A program made the translations under genes and the position numbers. Under the pieces are notes generated by a model that saw only the letters and a list, made by a program, of their open reading frames with translations, did no database searches and was not told where the DNA came from. Below, one piece after another: positions 10,664 through 21,936 of a DNA stretch of 64,000 nt (its first letter is position 1; every line of letters starts with the position of its first letter). This stretch comes from Notamacropus eugenii (lineage: Eukaryota; Chordata; Mammalia; Diprotodontia; Macropodidae), in the NCBI RefSeq assembly GCF_028372415.1, contig NC_092877.1:211536116-211600115 (forward strand). Reading direction: 5' to 3'.

Positions 10664-10892
10664 AGCTAAATGGTGCCATAATGCATAGAGTTCTGAAGTC
10701 AGGAAAATTCATCTTCCTGAGTTCAAATCAGGCCTCAGACACTAACTGTGTGACTCAACCCTGTTTGCCTCAGTTTCCTCATCTGTAAAGTGAGCCGGAG
10801 AAGGAAGTGGCAAACCACTTCATTCTGTTCGCCAAGAAAATCCCAAATGGAGTCACAAAGGAGCCAGAGACTACTGAATAACAGCAACAAAA
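10664..10892 (+). mobile_element. Mar-1-type CORE-SINE
   Basis: Runs from 'gggcagctaaatggtgcca' (head) through 'gcctcagtttcctcatctg' to 'aatcccaaatggagtcaca' and an A-rich end. Nearly complete; the tail shows 'gccagagactactgaataac'. Confidence 0.85.
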
Positions 10893-10904
10893 AAAGAGAT
10901 AGAT

Positions 10905-11000
10905 ATAATTTGCCCAAAATCACACAGCTAATAAACGATGAAAGTAGAGTCTAAGTCTTCCTGCTCTAAATTGAATATTTTTTTCCTTAACACCATGGCA
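10905..11000 (-). mobile_element. MIR fragment
   Basis: 'ttgcccaaaatcacacagct' and 'tcttcctgctctaaattg' are the antisense CORE and head of a MIR-type SINE. Confidence 0.65.
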
Positions 11001-11034
11001 AAGGACATACATTCTGAGTAGCCATAGAATAAAA

Positions 11035-11310
11035 GGCACTGTGGTATAATGAACAGAATTCTACATCTAGAGTCAAGAGGTCTGGGGCTACATCCCACCT
11101 AGAACTCCTCATAGCTGTGTGATCATGGACCTCTTCTGAAAATGAGACTTGTATTATCTATTTCAGAGACTGGTTGTGAAGAAAGCACAAATCCCAGCAC
11201 TATAGAAAAGTCAGCTATTATTTGAAGGCAGGGATTTCACCCCCTTTATATTTCCAATGCCTTCCCCCTAGTTGGTACTTTTATAAAATGTAGATTGAGT
11301 TGAGTTCTTT
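11035..11310 (+). mobile_element. MIR-type SINE followed by an L2 terminal fragment
   Basis: 'cactgtggtataatgaac', 'catagctgtgtgatcatgg' and 'gtcagctattatttgaagg' trace a 5'-to-3' MIR. From 11222 the phrase 'ggcagggatttcacccc' resembles an L2 3' end. Confidence 0.65.
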
Positions 11311-11316
11311 TAAAGT

Positions 11317-11368
11317 TGTGCATGTGCGTGTGTGTGTATGTGTATGTGTGTGTGTGTGTGTGTGTGTA
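11317..11368. repeat. (TG)n microsatellite
   Basis: TG dinucleotides with a few TA interruptions. Confidence 0.95.
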
Positions 11369-11447
11369 TTTAGGGCCATCGTAAAGTATTCTGTATGGAA
11401 CTGAGTTTTCCCTCCATATCAGCTCACTAGATCTTTACCAGATGGGG

Positions 11448-11810
11448 ATTCAATTCAATTAACCCTTTATTCAGTCCCTACTATGTGTCAGGTGCTGTGA
11501 TAGGTGCTAAGGATAAAGAAACAAAAATGCAGTAATCCATGGCCTGAATTAGCATGCAGTGGAAACACCTCTGTACATAGACAAGTAAATGGGAAGAAAT
11601 ATTGAAATGAGAGAAAGTAATCAACAGCTAAGGGAGCCAGGAAAGGCCTTGGTATAGGAAATGGAACTTGAGCTATGCATCAAAAGAAAACAGGGATTCC
11701 AGGAAGCTGAACTGAGGCAGAAGAGGATTCTATCCCAGGAGACCTTCCTATGGAAAGGCATAGAACAGAGTATGTAATATAAGGGGCAATGTAGCAAGGT
11801 TCTGGAGCTA
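11448..11810 (+). mobile_element. Long mammalian interspersed repeat (class unresolved)
   Basis: Opens with 'tactatgtgtcaggtgctgt' and continues with 'ggaaaggccttggtatagg', the same order as the better copies at 40.93-41.41 and 62.31-62.77 kb. I cannot assign it to LINE or LTR with confidence. Confidence 0.55.
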
Positions 11811-12739
11811 CTATCCCAGCTTGGAAGACTGGGTCCCCAGAAGAGGGTCCTCTCAAGGCTCTAGGGGTAACTCTGAAGGGTTTTTTCTAGAGCTATAGCT
11901 TACTAATCCCCAACAGTGTGCTTCCCACCATAATTATTTGTTGATTATCAATTAGTCAGCCAGTCAATTAGCTTTTAGAAAGAGGTATTTCCTAAGTTGA
12001 TATGATAAGAATAGTCTGAACAAACATCCTCCCCTCCACCAACCCCTCAGATCTGTGACATACACTAGTAATTCAGCAGCCAGGGGAAAGAGGGATCAAA
12101 TATGGCAGCAGGGTCCGCTAGTTCCTGGAAGTTCTTTTCTCCCCTTGGTGAGGTGCTCATGAAGTTCTCCACAGAAGCTTAGCTTTTCTGGACTCCTCAT
12201 GGAGCCATGGGTCTGCCTTCCCAAAGTGCGGCTCCCCATGTAGACGTTGCTAGTGGCCACTATTGTCCCAGGAATCAGTGATGAAGGAAAGGGGGAGAAA
12301 AAAGGGGGAAGGGGAAAATAAACTCAAAATAAAGGTGTTTTCCTTTCCATCCCTAAGCACTTAATTCTCAGAGGCTCTGTTAGAACAATCACTCTTGATT
12401 CACACTCACTCCATTTTCTTGTCTCAGAGATAAGGGAATAAATTGGATTTTGATTTGTTTTCTGTTTTATAGACAAACCTACAAGACATGGCAAAGTTCT
12501 TTCAGTCCATCCAAACACTTTCTAAATCCAGTTTATCTAAGGTTCTTTGTTTGCTGTTAATCTAAAGTCTTAGGTTGATTGGTTGATTAAATATATTCTC
12601 TTTGGTTGAGGTAGCAGCTTTTTTCCCCCAGTCACTTCAAAGGGGTGGAGTGACTTGATTGATTTACCCAATGAAGCCCACCCTTACAGGAGAGAATCCA
12701 ACTTGACTTCAACTTACTTTAGGTGAGAGGAGTAATGAG
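11811..12739. other. No recognised feature
   Basis: Nothing here matches the repeat families seen elsewhere in the window, and no open frame is convincing. Confidence 0.5.
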
Positions 12740-12882
12740 CACTCAGTTAGGAAAGATAGGTTGGAGTCAAATTGTGAATAGTGATAATTTCCAAACAGAA
12801 TAGTTTGTATTTTATTCCAGAGGCAAAAGGGAACTATTGAATTTTCTTGAGCAGAGTACTAACCCATGGATCTGTTTGAGTG
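12740..12882 (+). mobile_element. Interspersed repeat, left piece flanking RTE
   Basis: 'gtttgtattttattccaga' and 'tattgaattttcttgagca' match the middle of the unresolved repeat (compare 62.69-62.74 kb). The copy resumes at about 14,520, so the RTE element between them is an insertion. Confidence 0.6.
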
Positions 12883-14518
12883 AGTTGTTGTCCTTCCTTC
12901 TGAAAGAGGACCAAAATGGCATCACCATGATAAAGTGAAGTTTCAGTGTGTCCGACTGTGGCTGATCAGACCAGTGTGGGCTCGGAATGCTCTACAGATT
13001 GGGCACAGATAGTCCGTGTGAACATTTGGGGTGGATACTCCAAATTTGAGCATCCTACGTTTCCTTTCTGCTGTCTCAATTCTGCTGAAAGAGCACAGCA
13101 CCCTTTCTGAGGTGGGCATGCCATGCTGAGCAGTCCTGTGCCAGTGTCTCCCATGTCGCACAATCAAATCCAAAGCTCTTGAGAGAGACTGCGAGAATGT
13201 CTTTGTATCACTTCTTCTGACCACCACATGATCACCACCCCATGCGAGTCCTCCATAAAATAGTCTTTTTGGAAAGCATATGTTTTGCATTCAACAACAT
13301 GCTTATCAGTTCAGTTTGAGCAAGGACGTCAGCGTCTGGTACCTTATCCTGCCAGGTGATTCTCAGAATCTTCCTAAGATAGTTCAAATGAAAGCAATTC
13401 AGTTTCCTGGCATGGCGCTGGTAGACTGTTCATGTTTCACAGGCATACAACAATGAGGTCAGCACAACAGCTCTGTAGACCTTCAGTTTGGTAGTCAGTC
13501 TAATACCTCTTCTCTCCCCAACTTTTCTTCAGAGTCTCCCAAACACTGAGCTAGCTCTGGTAATACATGCATCAACCTCATTGTCAATGTGTACATCTCT
13601 GGAAAGGTCAGTTGGATTAAAGTTGGATTAAAAAACACCTACCAAGGCAAGTGAACTTATTCATAGCATTCAAAACTTCTCCATTTGTTGTAACTCATGG
13701 TTCCACCTATGGGTGGTGTAGTGGTGGCCAATGGACCATCTGTGTTTCCTTGGTATTAACTATTAGGCCAAAGTTAGCACAGGCAGCAGAGAATTGATCC
13801 ATATTTTGTTGCATCTCAGCTTCAGAGGCTGCACTGAATGCACAATCATCTGCAAAGAGAAAATCATGCACCAACACTCCCTCCACTTTGGTCTTGGCTT
13901 GTCGCCTTTTCAAATTGAAGAACTTACCATCAGTACGGTAGTTGACCTTGATGCCGTGTTCATCCTCATTGAAAGCATTTGTCAACATGGCTGAAAACAT
14001 CATGCTAAAAATCATGGGAGCGAGCACACAGCCCTGTTTCACTCCATTGGTGACTGGAAAGTCAAGAACATTGTCCATTATCCAGAACCTGGGCAAACAT
14101 GTTATCATGAAATTGACATAGAATACTGATGAACTTCTCCAGGCAACCAAATTTTGGCATAATTTTCCATAAGCCCTCATGACTAAGAGTGTCAAAGGCC
14201 TGGGTCAGATCTACAAATGTTGTGTATAGACCTCTGTTCTGCTCCTGGCATTTCTCCTAGAGTTGTCGGGCAGCAAATACCATTATCAACTGTTCCTCGT
14301 CCCTTTCTGAAGCCACACTGGCTCTCAGGTGGATGATCACCTTCCAGGTGAAAGATCAGTCTATTAAGGAAGACTCTAGAAAGAATCTTGCCAGCAATGA
14401 CTTGGAGAGAGACCTCCCTGTGATTGTCACAGGACAATCTATTCCCTTTACCTTTATAGAGATGGACAGTGGAGGCATCCTTGAATTTCTGGGGGATAAC
14501 CTCCTTTTACCATCTTGT
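12883..14518 (-). mobile_element. RTE-clade LINE, 5'-truncated, reverse transcriptase relic
   Basis: Read on the minus strand from 14,518, the pieces give most of an RTE-clade reverse transcriptase C-terminal half. They include S-Q-C-G-F-R-K-G-R (14.3 kb), V-D-L-T-Q-A-F-D-T (14.2 kb), N-G-V-K-Q-G-C-V-L-A-P (14.03 kb) and the catalytic F-A-D-D (about 13.85 kb). At the C-terminus there is C-P-I-C...H-S-R-T-H near 12.95 kb, with one residue lost from the finger. At least three frame changes are needed, so the copy is dead. The apurinic endonuclease half is missing. The 3' end ('gaaggacaac' on the minus strand) is the tail shared with the RTE-tailed SINEs in this window. It sits inside an older repeat. 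Confidence 0.9.
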
Positions 14519-14850
14519 ATCTATTTAGAAGCTGTGTGGATTCAGAGACCTGAGTCAGAGACACTAATTAGGAGGCTATTATAATAGTCCAGACCAGAAG
14601 TTGAGCCAAGTAGTCTGAGCTAAGGTGGTGGCTAGGTGAGTGAAGGGAAGGATGTGGATATAAGAAATATTGTGTTGGTAGTAGTGATAAGACTTTTCAA
14701 GTGATTACATTTGGGAGGTGAGAGAGAGTGAAGATTTGATGACTTGGAGATTGTAGACATGGGTAACCAGAAGGGTAATGGTACCTTCAATAAAAACAGT
14801 AAAGTTAGGAAAGGGGGGTGGATTTTGGGAAGATAATGAATTTTGTCTTG
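14519..14850 (+). mobile_element. Interspersed repeat, right piece
   Basis: 'aggaggctattataatagtc' and 'gacttggagattgtagac' continue the 12,740-12,882 copy beyond the RTE insertion. Possible imperfect target duplications are 'atctgttt' and 'atctattt'. Confidence 0.6.
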
Positions 14851-14859
14851 GACATAAAC

Positions 14860-15065
14860 TCACAGACTCATAGATTTAGAGCTGACGGGCATCTTAGATA
14901 TCATTTAGTTCAATCCTCTCATTTCACAGATGAGGAAACTGAGGCCTAGAAGTGGTTAGGTGACTTGCCCAAGGTCACACAGGTCATCAGATGGCAAAGC
15001 TAGGTTTTGAACCCAGGTTTTTTAACTCCAAAATCCAGTTCTCCTTCTACTACATTATTTTGCTT
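14860..15065 (-). mobile_element. MIR3-like SINE
   Basis: The antisense order is clear: 'atcatttagttcaatcctc', 'cagatgaggaaactgaggcc', 'gcccaaggtcacacaggtc', 'gaacccaggttttttaact'. Nearly full length. Confidence 0.85.
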
Positions 15066-15094
15066 CCCTAAAGTTGGATTAAAACACAAGTCAC

Positions 15095-15515
15095 TTACCC
15101 AGTAACTGCCTCAGTTTCCTCAACTGTAAAATGGGAATAATAATAGCACTTACCTCACAAGGTTGCTATATGTATCAAATGAGATATTATCTGTAAAGCA
15201 ATTAGTAGTGATTGGCTCATAGTTGTTGTTCAGTTCACGTCCATCGACTTTTGTGACCCCATGGACCATACTATCGATGAGGTTTTCTTGGGAAAGTTTC
15301 TAGAGTAGTTTGCCATCTCCTTCTCCAGTAGATTAAGGCAAACAGAAGTTAAGTGACTTGCCCAGGACCATGATGGACTAAGATGTCTGAGGTCACATTT
15401 GAACTCAGGTCTTCATAGCACCAAATCCACTGGTTGGACTACTGAGCCATCTAGCTGGCTCATTATAGAGGCTTAAAAAAATAAAAGTAGGTACTTGATA
15501 AATGTTTCTTCCCTT
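15095..15515 (+). mobile_element. MIR split by a Mar-1-type SINE
   Basis: 'cctcagtttcctcaactg' and 'taatagcacttacctcac' form the left part to 15,221. 'taggtacttgataaatgttt' after 15,461 is its terminal part. 'ggctcat' on both sides of the insert is consistent with a target duplication. Confidence 0.75.
15222..15460 (-). mobile_element. Mar-1-type CORE-SINE nested in MIR
   Basis: Begins with antisense tail 'ttgttgttcagttcacgtcc' and 'ttttgtgaccccatggac'. The head ends in 'gagccatctagctggct'. Full length. Confidence 0.85.
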
Positions 15516-17165
15516 CTCACTCTCCTTATTAACAGCATTCTCTGAGAAAGTACCATAGCAGAGATACAGAAACCAAACCTGACATTATTTGAAATCATGT
15601 TATATCATTTTCATTTTATTTATTTAAAGGATGATTATTCAGTGTATAAAAGTAACAGTAGGGTTTAATTCATAAACTTGTGAAGCCAGATTGGATTTCA
15701 CTGCTTCACATCACTTCTTATGTCTAAGTAGGTATCTTCATTAGATTCTGTGACAAAACCAGTGTTACCTGTTGGCTAAGCTTCTTAGGTAGGAGTTCTC
15801 CAAACTTAACTAGGCTGGTTCTCAGAAGACAGATATCGTATCTATCACTGGCCCCATATTCTAAGCCTTTCTAGCTTGGTAGCACCTGACAGGGTTCATC
15901 CTATACGAGTACAGCCTTCAAGAACACAGGGTGGCCTCCATGCCACTAAAAGGCATGGGTGGAAGATTGTTAATGGAAGAAAGGCAAATTATATGTAAAC
16001 AATTGATTTCTATGACTCTTCTCAAAAATGAGTCCTTCCATTAGAACTCTCTCTTAATGGATTAGAGGCCATCAGTTCTAATAAAGGTGCTCACTTGACT
16101 TCATATTGACACACTGTGCTGCATATTGCTACCAGATTCAATTTACTGCTTCTTTTGGCCTTCTCAACACTTCTTTTATCTTGATTAAAAGTCCTACAAT
16201 TTTTATCTTTCAACCCCCTAATTATTTGATCAAACACAATTTCTTCAGTGAGGCAAGACCAGGTGTTCAATATATACTTTGACCCATTTAAGAGACAAGG
16301 TTGCTGGCCTGACTGAACCTTAGAAACCAGGCCGGTGACTTTTTTTTTTTTTTGGCAGCTGCAAAGGCTGGATTGAATGCTCAGCCATGGTTATTTCCAT
16401 TAGAACCTACGCCATCCCAGCTCCCAATGAAGAGGTTTTAGCAAGCACACCATCACGGGAATGCAAATGACATTATCATTATCCTGAATTACCTAATCTT
16501 TAGAAAAATTTTTTTTTTGTAATAAGCTTTTGATCGACCATGTAGGTTATGCAGTTTAGAAAAAATAAATGTAACGATCTTGTTCTCTGATTCATTATTT
16601 CATGTTCTGTCCTCTGAGGCTAACAACGTAATTGGTCTTCCACAGTGCTTGCTGAGGCCATAGATGTTTTCAGAGACATTTTTTTTTTTTAAAAAGCCTC
16701 TATGAAAGCAGAGCCAACCTTGAGATATAGTTCCATAAAAATGAAAATATTCTGTTTCTAAGCTGCTTTGTTGGTACTGGATCTGAACATTTAATGTATG
16801 AATAAGTATTTTTCCCTCCTCAGCCCATTCAGTTCTGAAGGCTCAAGACCTTTATCTAGCTGAGGAAGAAATGCATATGTTTGCTAAACGAGACCTTTCA
16901 CTGGCCTAACACAATTTTTCCTAAGGCTTTTCCCATCCATTTACTCAGAGGATATTTCACCTTCTATTGACTCCTTATATATTGAGATGGTTTATCTTAA
17001 GTGACTGCTGCTGTTACCATGTGAGTTTTTTATTTAAATCCTCTTGTGGCCTCAGCCAATAAAATGTCCTATGGGGAAGATACAATCAAACTTACTTACT
17101 TCAGAAGGTTATTCAAGGCCGAAGGCTTTGGTCTGGCTGGTCAACCTCAAGGAACAATAATAAGT
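15516..17165. other. Longest repeat-poor stretch in the window
   Basis: I recognise no mobile element in about 1.65 kb, only short T runs (16.34, 16.51, 16.68 kb). Around 16.44-16.50 kb there is a cluster of an octamer and TAAT-type sites, described separately. No open frame has coding character. Confidence 0.5.
16455..16500. promoter_or_regulatory. Octamer plus homeodomain-type motif cluster (candidate)
   Basis: A perfect ATGCAAAT octamer at 16,461-16,468 is followed by 'cattatcattatcc' and 'gaattacctaatc', giving several TAAT/ATTA cores in 40 bp. These motifs are common by chance in AT-rich DNA. The interest comes from their being in a repeat-free block. Confidence 0.3.
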
Positions 17166-17535
17166 ATTTCTTTCTTACCTGCAAAGATAATGGTGATGAA
17201 AACAGCACCTTACAAATGTAAAGCACTTTATATTTTATGAAGTCCATTCACTTACACTGTCTCATATGATACTCATCCACTTTTCCTGTATTTCAGAGTA
17301 ATACATTCACCACTTCTTCCTCCTGTTAGGAAAGGTTTTATTTTGTTTTGAACTGGAAGAGATTTTGTAACAATCATTCCCCCACCCCAGTTACACATTA
17401 AAAAAATAACATTAATGTGGAAAAGATTTTAGAAAACATGTAGTCTACCTCTTCTTACTCTTTATAGGTGAGGAAACTGAAATCTTGATAGGGTAAGGGA
17501 CTTTCCCAAAGTCACACTAAGATTTGGTCCTAAGG
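17166..17535. mobile_element. Two MIR fragments
   Basis: 17,170-17,290 carries 'tgtaaagcactttatattt' (MIR body). 17,400-17,535 carries the antisense 'ggtgaggaaactgaaatc' and 'cccaaagtcacactaag' of a MIR3-like copy. Confidence 0.6.
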
Positions 17536-17555
17536 AGGACAGGTACTTGGCAGCT

Positions 17556-17795
17556 ATTGGGATGGTGGATAGAGTGCTGGGTCTGGAGTGAGGAAGGCTC
17601 ACTCTCGTGAGCTCAAATTGGGCCTCAGACACTTGCTAGCTATGTGACCCTAAGCAAGTTGTTTAATCCTGCTAGCCTCAGTTTCCTCATCTGTAAAAGA
17701 AGCTGGAGAAGAAAATGTCAAACCATTCTAGTATCTTTTCCAAGAAAACCTCAAATGGAGTCAAGAAGAGTTGGACATGACTGGACAACACTATG
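17556..17795 (+). mobile_element. Mar-1-type CORE-SINE
   Basis: Head 'ggtggatagagtgctgggt', CORE 'ctagctatgtgaccctaag' and tail 'ttggacatgactggacaac' are in order. The very 5' end is missing. Confidence 0.85.
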
Positions 17796-17924
17796 GTGAT
17801 GTCTTATTCATTTACTTATTTACCAAAGTAGATTACAAAGAGAAACTTTTGTGTTTTCACCCTCCAGAGCTTATAGAATAGTTGTTTCATAAAAGAGTAT
17901 TGATTCTGACTGATGTTTTACAGA

Positions 17925-18175
17925 GATCATGGGCATAAGTAGAAAGAATTCTGAACTTAGAGCCAGGATAACCCAGGTTTGCCTCAAGCACCAGACACTT
18001 TCTAGATGTGGTGGAGCAGGCTTGTGTAGTAGATTAAGCCTGGGAAATAGGTGATCTGGATTCTAGTCCTGGCCCTGTCAGGTGTGACTTTATGTAAGTT
18101 GATTCTCCAGGATGAAATGTAAAACGCTCAGAAGTGCTGCAGAATGTCTTGTGTTTAGATAAAGCTTAAGCAGCA
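17925..18175 (+). mobile_element. Decayed MIR-type SINEs
   Basis: 'gtagaaagaattctgaac' and then 'aggtgatctggattctag' resemble two truncated MIR heads. The CORE is poorly preserved. Confidence 0.45.
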
Positions 18176-18564
18176 ACCTTCTAAGAGAGGGCTATAGAAA
18201 GTATTGCTGCTACTTGTTTGAGTTTACTTCTACTAAGTGCATGCGTGTGAATATTCTGTGTTCAGCACTTCTTTTGCGTGTAGGAAATAAACAGCTGTCC
18301 GATAACTGGTTTGTCTTACATTTTGGACTCCTTTCCATTACTTCCTTTGGGAGAGGCCCTTGATGTGATCCAATATCTAAACTTTAAGTAAATCATCAAC
18401 AGGGGGCTGAGGTGGAGATTTAATAGGTCAAAGAATATGAGAACAGGGAGTTTAACCCTCTTCATTAAAGGCCAAGTTCCCCCTCAGACTGACCCTGACC
18501 AGACCCAAAAGAGGGGCCCGGCAGCAGTTCTCATTGTGAGATGAAAACTAGAAGTGTTGGAGAG

Positions 18565-18990
18565 GATAATGTTAGGGAAGCAACAGCATGAAATGGAAAG
18601 AATTCTGGATTTAGAGTCATGAATACTTGGGAATAATAATGCCTGTAGTTCCTACTGCACAGGATTTGTGTGACAATCAAATATAGGTAAAGCATTTTGC
18701 AACCTTAAAAGCATTATATACACTTTTTTCTGACTTTGACCAATTGGTAAGCTCCATGGCACCACTACAAGTACCTTCATGTTTTGGGGGGATATAGAAG
18801 TATTTTGGAATGGAGATCCACTCAGAACCTACAGTCTGGGAAGGCTACAAATTCAGAATTCATACACTTACCTTGTGTATGTAATAGATGTAGTAATAAA
18901 GAACTGATCTTTGAGTCAGAAGACCCAAGTTCGAGTGCTATGTCTGATCACATACAGGCTGTGATCTTGAGCAAGTCACTTAACTTCTTA
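18565..18990 (+). mobile_element. Two MIR-type SINE copies
   Basis: The first (18,565-18,725) has 'aaagaattctggatttaga' and a tail 'gtaaagcattttgcaac'. The second (18,885-18,990) has 'gatctttgagtcagaaga' and 'ttgagcaagtcacttaac'. An unassigned 160 bp separates them. Confidence 0.65.
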
Positions 18991-19635
18991 GTGTCCCAGA
19001 CAACCCTACAAGACCATAAGGTATAGAAAAGTTTTCAGTTTATATTGGTAGATGCAGTTGACTTAGCAGAAGTCCCCTAGATCAGAGAAATCACAGGACT
19101 GGACCACACTAAAACAGATCTGGCATACTAAGACATCATCATACTGACATTAGCTCCATCAAAATTTCCAGGTTCTCATGTATTTCATGATTGGAAGATG
19201 AGTATGGGACACTAAGCCCCCTCCCATCCCGATTTTATATAACCTCTCCAAGAGTACCCCAACACAGCTACAACTTATTTGCACCCCTAAGTGCCTGAAA
19301 CAATTACAGAAAGTAAATAATTTCATGAGCATAGAATAAATCATTAGAAATACCATCTTAATACCAACTCATGCTAATCCTAATCCCTCCTCAGTCAGAC
19401 TGAGGAGAACATTCAACAGTCTATGAAAAGTTATTTGTATCTTCCTCATTAGACTATAAATGCCGCAAGGGGTTAGATTATGAGGTCTATTTTTTCCTTC
19501 TATCTCCACAACCACCATACTAACTAGTACAACCTTCAGTACACAATGAGCAGTCAATCACTTCTTGTCTGACTCCTACAAGCTAAATCTTGTGACTTCT
19601 TGAGCTAAGAGCAGGGGAAGGAAGGAGGATGTTCA

Positions 19636-19885
19636 TGATAATAGCTCGTATTTATATAGTGGCTTAAAGTTTGCAAAGCAATTTACAAATATGATCTCAT
19701 TTGATCCTTAGAATAACCCTTGAAGGGAGGTACTAGTCGTATTTTCATTTTACAGAAAAGAAAACTAAAATCCTAGGTTAAATGATTTTTCCTAGGCTCA
19801 CACAGCTAGTGTGAGTACAGATTTGAACTCAGATCTTCCTGACTCCAGGTCTAATACTCTGTGCCTAGCACCCTCTGACTGTATT
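19636..19885 (-). mobile_element. MIR, nearly complete
   Basis: 'cgtatttatatagtggct', 'atctcatttgatccttag', 'ctcacacagctagtgtgag' and 'gatcttcctgactccagg' cover almost the full element in antisense. The 18,991-19,635 stretch before it holds nothing recognised. Confidence 0.8.
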
Positions 19886-19916
19886 TAAAAAGTAGCAACA
19901 ACTAAAAGGCTAAATC

Positions 19917-20010
19917 AGGAGTGGGGAACCTTTGAACTGGAGGTCACATGTGGCCCCCTAGGTCCTCAAGTGCCATCCTTTGACTGAATCCAGACTTCAC
20001 AGAACTAACC
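19917..20010. mobile_element. hAT MITE fragment
   Basis: 'aggagtggggaacctttga', 'ggccccctaggtcctcaag' and 'gactgaatccagacttcac' match the left half of the element at 1396-1798. The right half is absent. Confidence 0.75.
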
Positions 20011-20181
20011 TAAATTGACACAGATGACAAAAAAAGGAAAATAATAATAATTGGAGGGGCTGTTAAAAACAGGCTAATTTAAGCCACTTTTGGTGGAACT
20101 ATGAATTCATATAACTCTTCTGGAAAGAAGTTGAAATGTGCACCAAACCATACACAACCTTTGAAACAGCCATTACTAGGT

Positions 20182-20254
20182 GTTCCCACCCAGTTACAAA
20201 ACTGGGACCTTTTGCATGTGAGGCAAACGTGATAACCACTACAGTATGGAAACA
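20182..20254 (-). pseudogene. tRNA-Val (CAC) pseudogene
   Basis: The 73-nt minus-strand sequence follows tRNA-Val throughout: 5' arm GTTTCCATACTGTAGTGG, anticodon loop GCCTCACATGC with anticodon CAC, and 3' end GGGTGGGAACA. The acceptor stem still pairs, including a G7/C66 to A/T pair change and one G-T wobble. The T arm is degraded: conserved A58 is T, C56 is T and the stem mispairs, so the B box is lost. The A box carries G10 to C, and no T4 terminator lies close downstream. It is therefore probably not transcribed. It stops within 5 bp of an RTE-tailed SINE that runs the other way. Confidence 0.85.
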
Positions 20255-20257
20255 AAG

Positions 20258-20577
20258 CTAGGTGGTGCAGTGGATAGAGCACCAGTGCAGGAGTCAGGAG
20301 GACCTGAGTTCAAATTTCACCTCGGACACTTGACACTCACTAGCTGTGTGACCTTGGGCAAGTCACTTAACCCCATCTGCCTCATCCTGGGTCATCTCCA
20401 GTCATCCTGATGAATATCTGGTCACTGAATTCAGATGGCTCTGGAGGGGAAGTGAGGCTGGAGACCTGCACAGCCCTCCCTCACTCAAAACAAAATCAAG
20501 TGCAAGTCATGTCGTCATTTCCCTGATGGCGTGGTCTTCTTCGACAATGAAGGACGAACACAAAAACCATTACCACG
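20258..20577 (+). mobile_element. RTE-tailed SINE, head type 1 (tRNA + CORE)
   Basis: Modular and nearly intact. The tRNA-like head is 'ctaggtggtgcagtggatag' with B-box-like 'gagttcaaattt'. The CORE is 'agctgtgtgaccttgggca'. Next come a linker 'gaatatctggtcactgaat', the RTE-like 'caagtgcaagtcatgtcg' and the end 'gaaggacgaacacaaaaacc'. Its head and CORE are those of the Mar-1-type copies, but the tail belongs to the second RTE lineage (12.9 and 32.2 kb). Confidence 0.9.
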
Positions 20578-20589
20578 TCAAAGAGATAA

Positions 20590-21660
20590 AAGAAAGGGGA
20601 AAAGGTGATACATGTGCAAATATATTTATAGAAGCTCAATTTGTAGAAGAATTGAATTGGTAACTCAGTAGGTGCCCATTTATTAGGAAATGGCTGAATA
20701 AATTATGGTATATGGATGTAATGAAATATTATTATGCCATAAGAAATGGTGAAAGGAATGATTTTGGAGAACCCTAGGAAGACTTGGACAAACTGATGCA
20801 GAATGAAGCAAACAGTGAGAAAAATCATTTCTATAATAACATCAAGACAAACAACTCTGAAAGCCTTAAGAATTCTTTTTTTTTTTGTAAATAGTGTTTT
20901 ATTTTTTCCAATTACATGTAAAGATAGTTTTCAACACTCATTTTTTATAAGACTTTGAGTTCCAAATTTTTCTCCCTCCCTCTCTTCTGCCCCCTTCTGC
21001 AAGGTGGCAAGCAATCTGATATAGGTCATTTAAGGGCAATCATCTTAAAAATATTTCCATGAGTCATGTTGTGAATGAGAAAACAGAACAAAAGGGAAAA
21101 ACCACAAACCACCACCACAGCAACAGAGAGTGAAAACGATACGCTTTGATCCGCATTCATACTCCATATTCTTTCTCTGGATGTGGACAACATTTTCCAT
21201 CACAAGTTTTTTGGAATTGTCTCGGATCATCGTATTGCTTAGAAGGGCTAAGTCCATCACTGTTGTTAAACACAATGTTGCTGTTACTGTGTACAATGTT
21301 GTCCCAGTTCTGCTCGCTTCACTCAGCCTCAGTTCATGTAAAGACAAGAATTCTGATCCATACAATGTCCAATCACAGTACCAGAGGGAAGTACACCTGC
21401 CACCCACCTCCTGATATAGACATGAAGAGGGAAGAGGTACAGGTAGCTACAGAGGAGATTCAAGTTGCAGAATAAGATGTAAATTTGGGGACACTGACAA
21501 TGGAGGAATTCATTTTGCTTGATTATGTATATTTGTTACATGGATCTTCTGTTTTTCATGGAGGGAATGAGGTAGGGATTGTATAGCCAAAAACAAAAAA
21601 AGCAAGAAAAAAAGGAAAAAAGAGGGTCATTGAAGCAATTTTAAAATGTTCAGACAAGGA
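20590..21660 (+). mobile_element. L1 3' end (second subfamily) carrying a nested L1
   Basis: Left part: 'atttatagaagctcaattt', 'ttaggaaatggctgaataa', 'actctgaaagccttaag'. It resumes at 21,346 with 'ttctgatccatacaatgtcc', 'ccacctcctgatatagac' and 'gaattcattttgcttga'. The sequence reads continuously once the minus-strand insert is removed. Confidence 0.8.
20877..21345 (-). mobile_element. L1 3' end nested in L1, 9-bp target duplication
   Basis: Antisense poly(A) is followed by 'ccaattacatgtaaagatag' and the rest of the 3' UTR up to 'ctcgcttcactcagcctc'. AAGAATTCT is duplicated at 20,868-20,876 and 21,346-21,354. The frames over this part are antisense L1 UTR, not genes. Confidence 0.9.
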
Positions 21661-21936
21661 CTGATGGTCCTAAAGAATCACAAACAAACAAAACTATTTT
21701 GAAAATTACATGTTGGATTTATTACACATTTAAGAGAAAAGCAAGATGTATGTAGTAGATTCATAGTTTCATATCTAACCTCCTTTTTCTGCACCACTAT
21801 GTCTATGGAAACTCTCATTTTATATGGCATTTATTATATTTTGACTAAGAACAAGCCAAATTATTTTAAAAAACAACGAATAGACTAGTGGACATCACTA
21901 ACTCTGTGTTCAGATTCAAGTAGCTACCCCTAAGTC

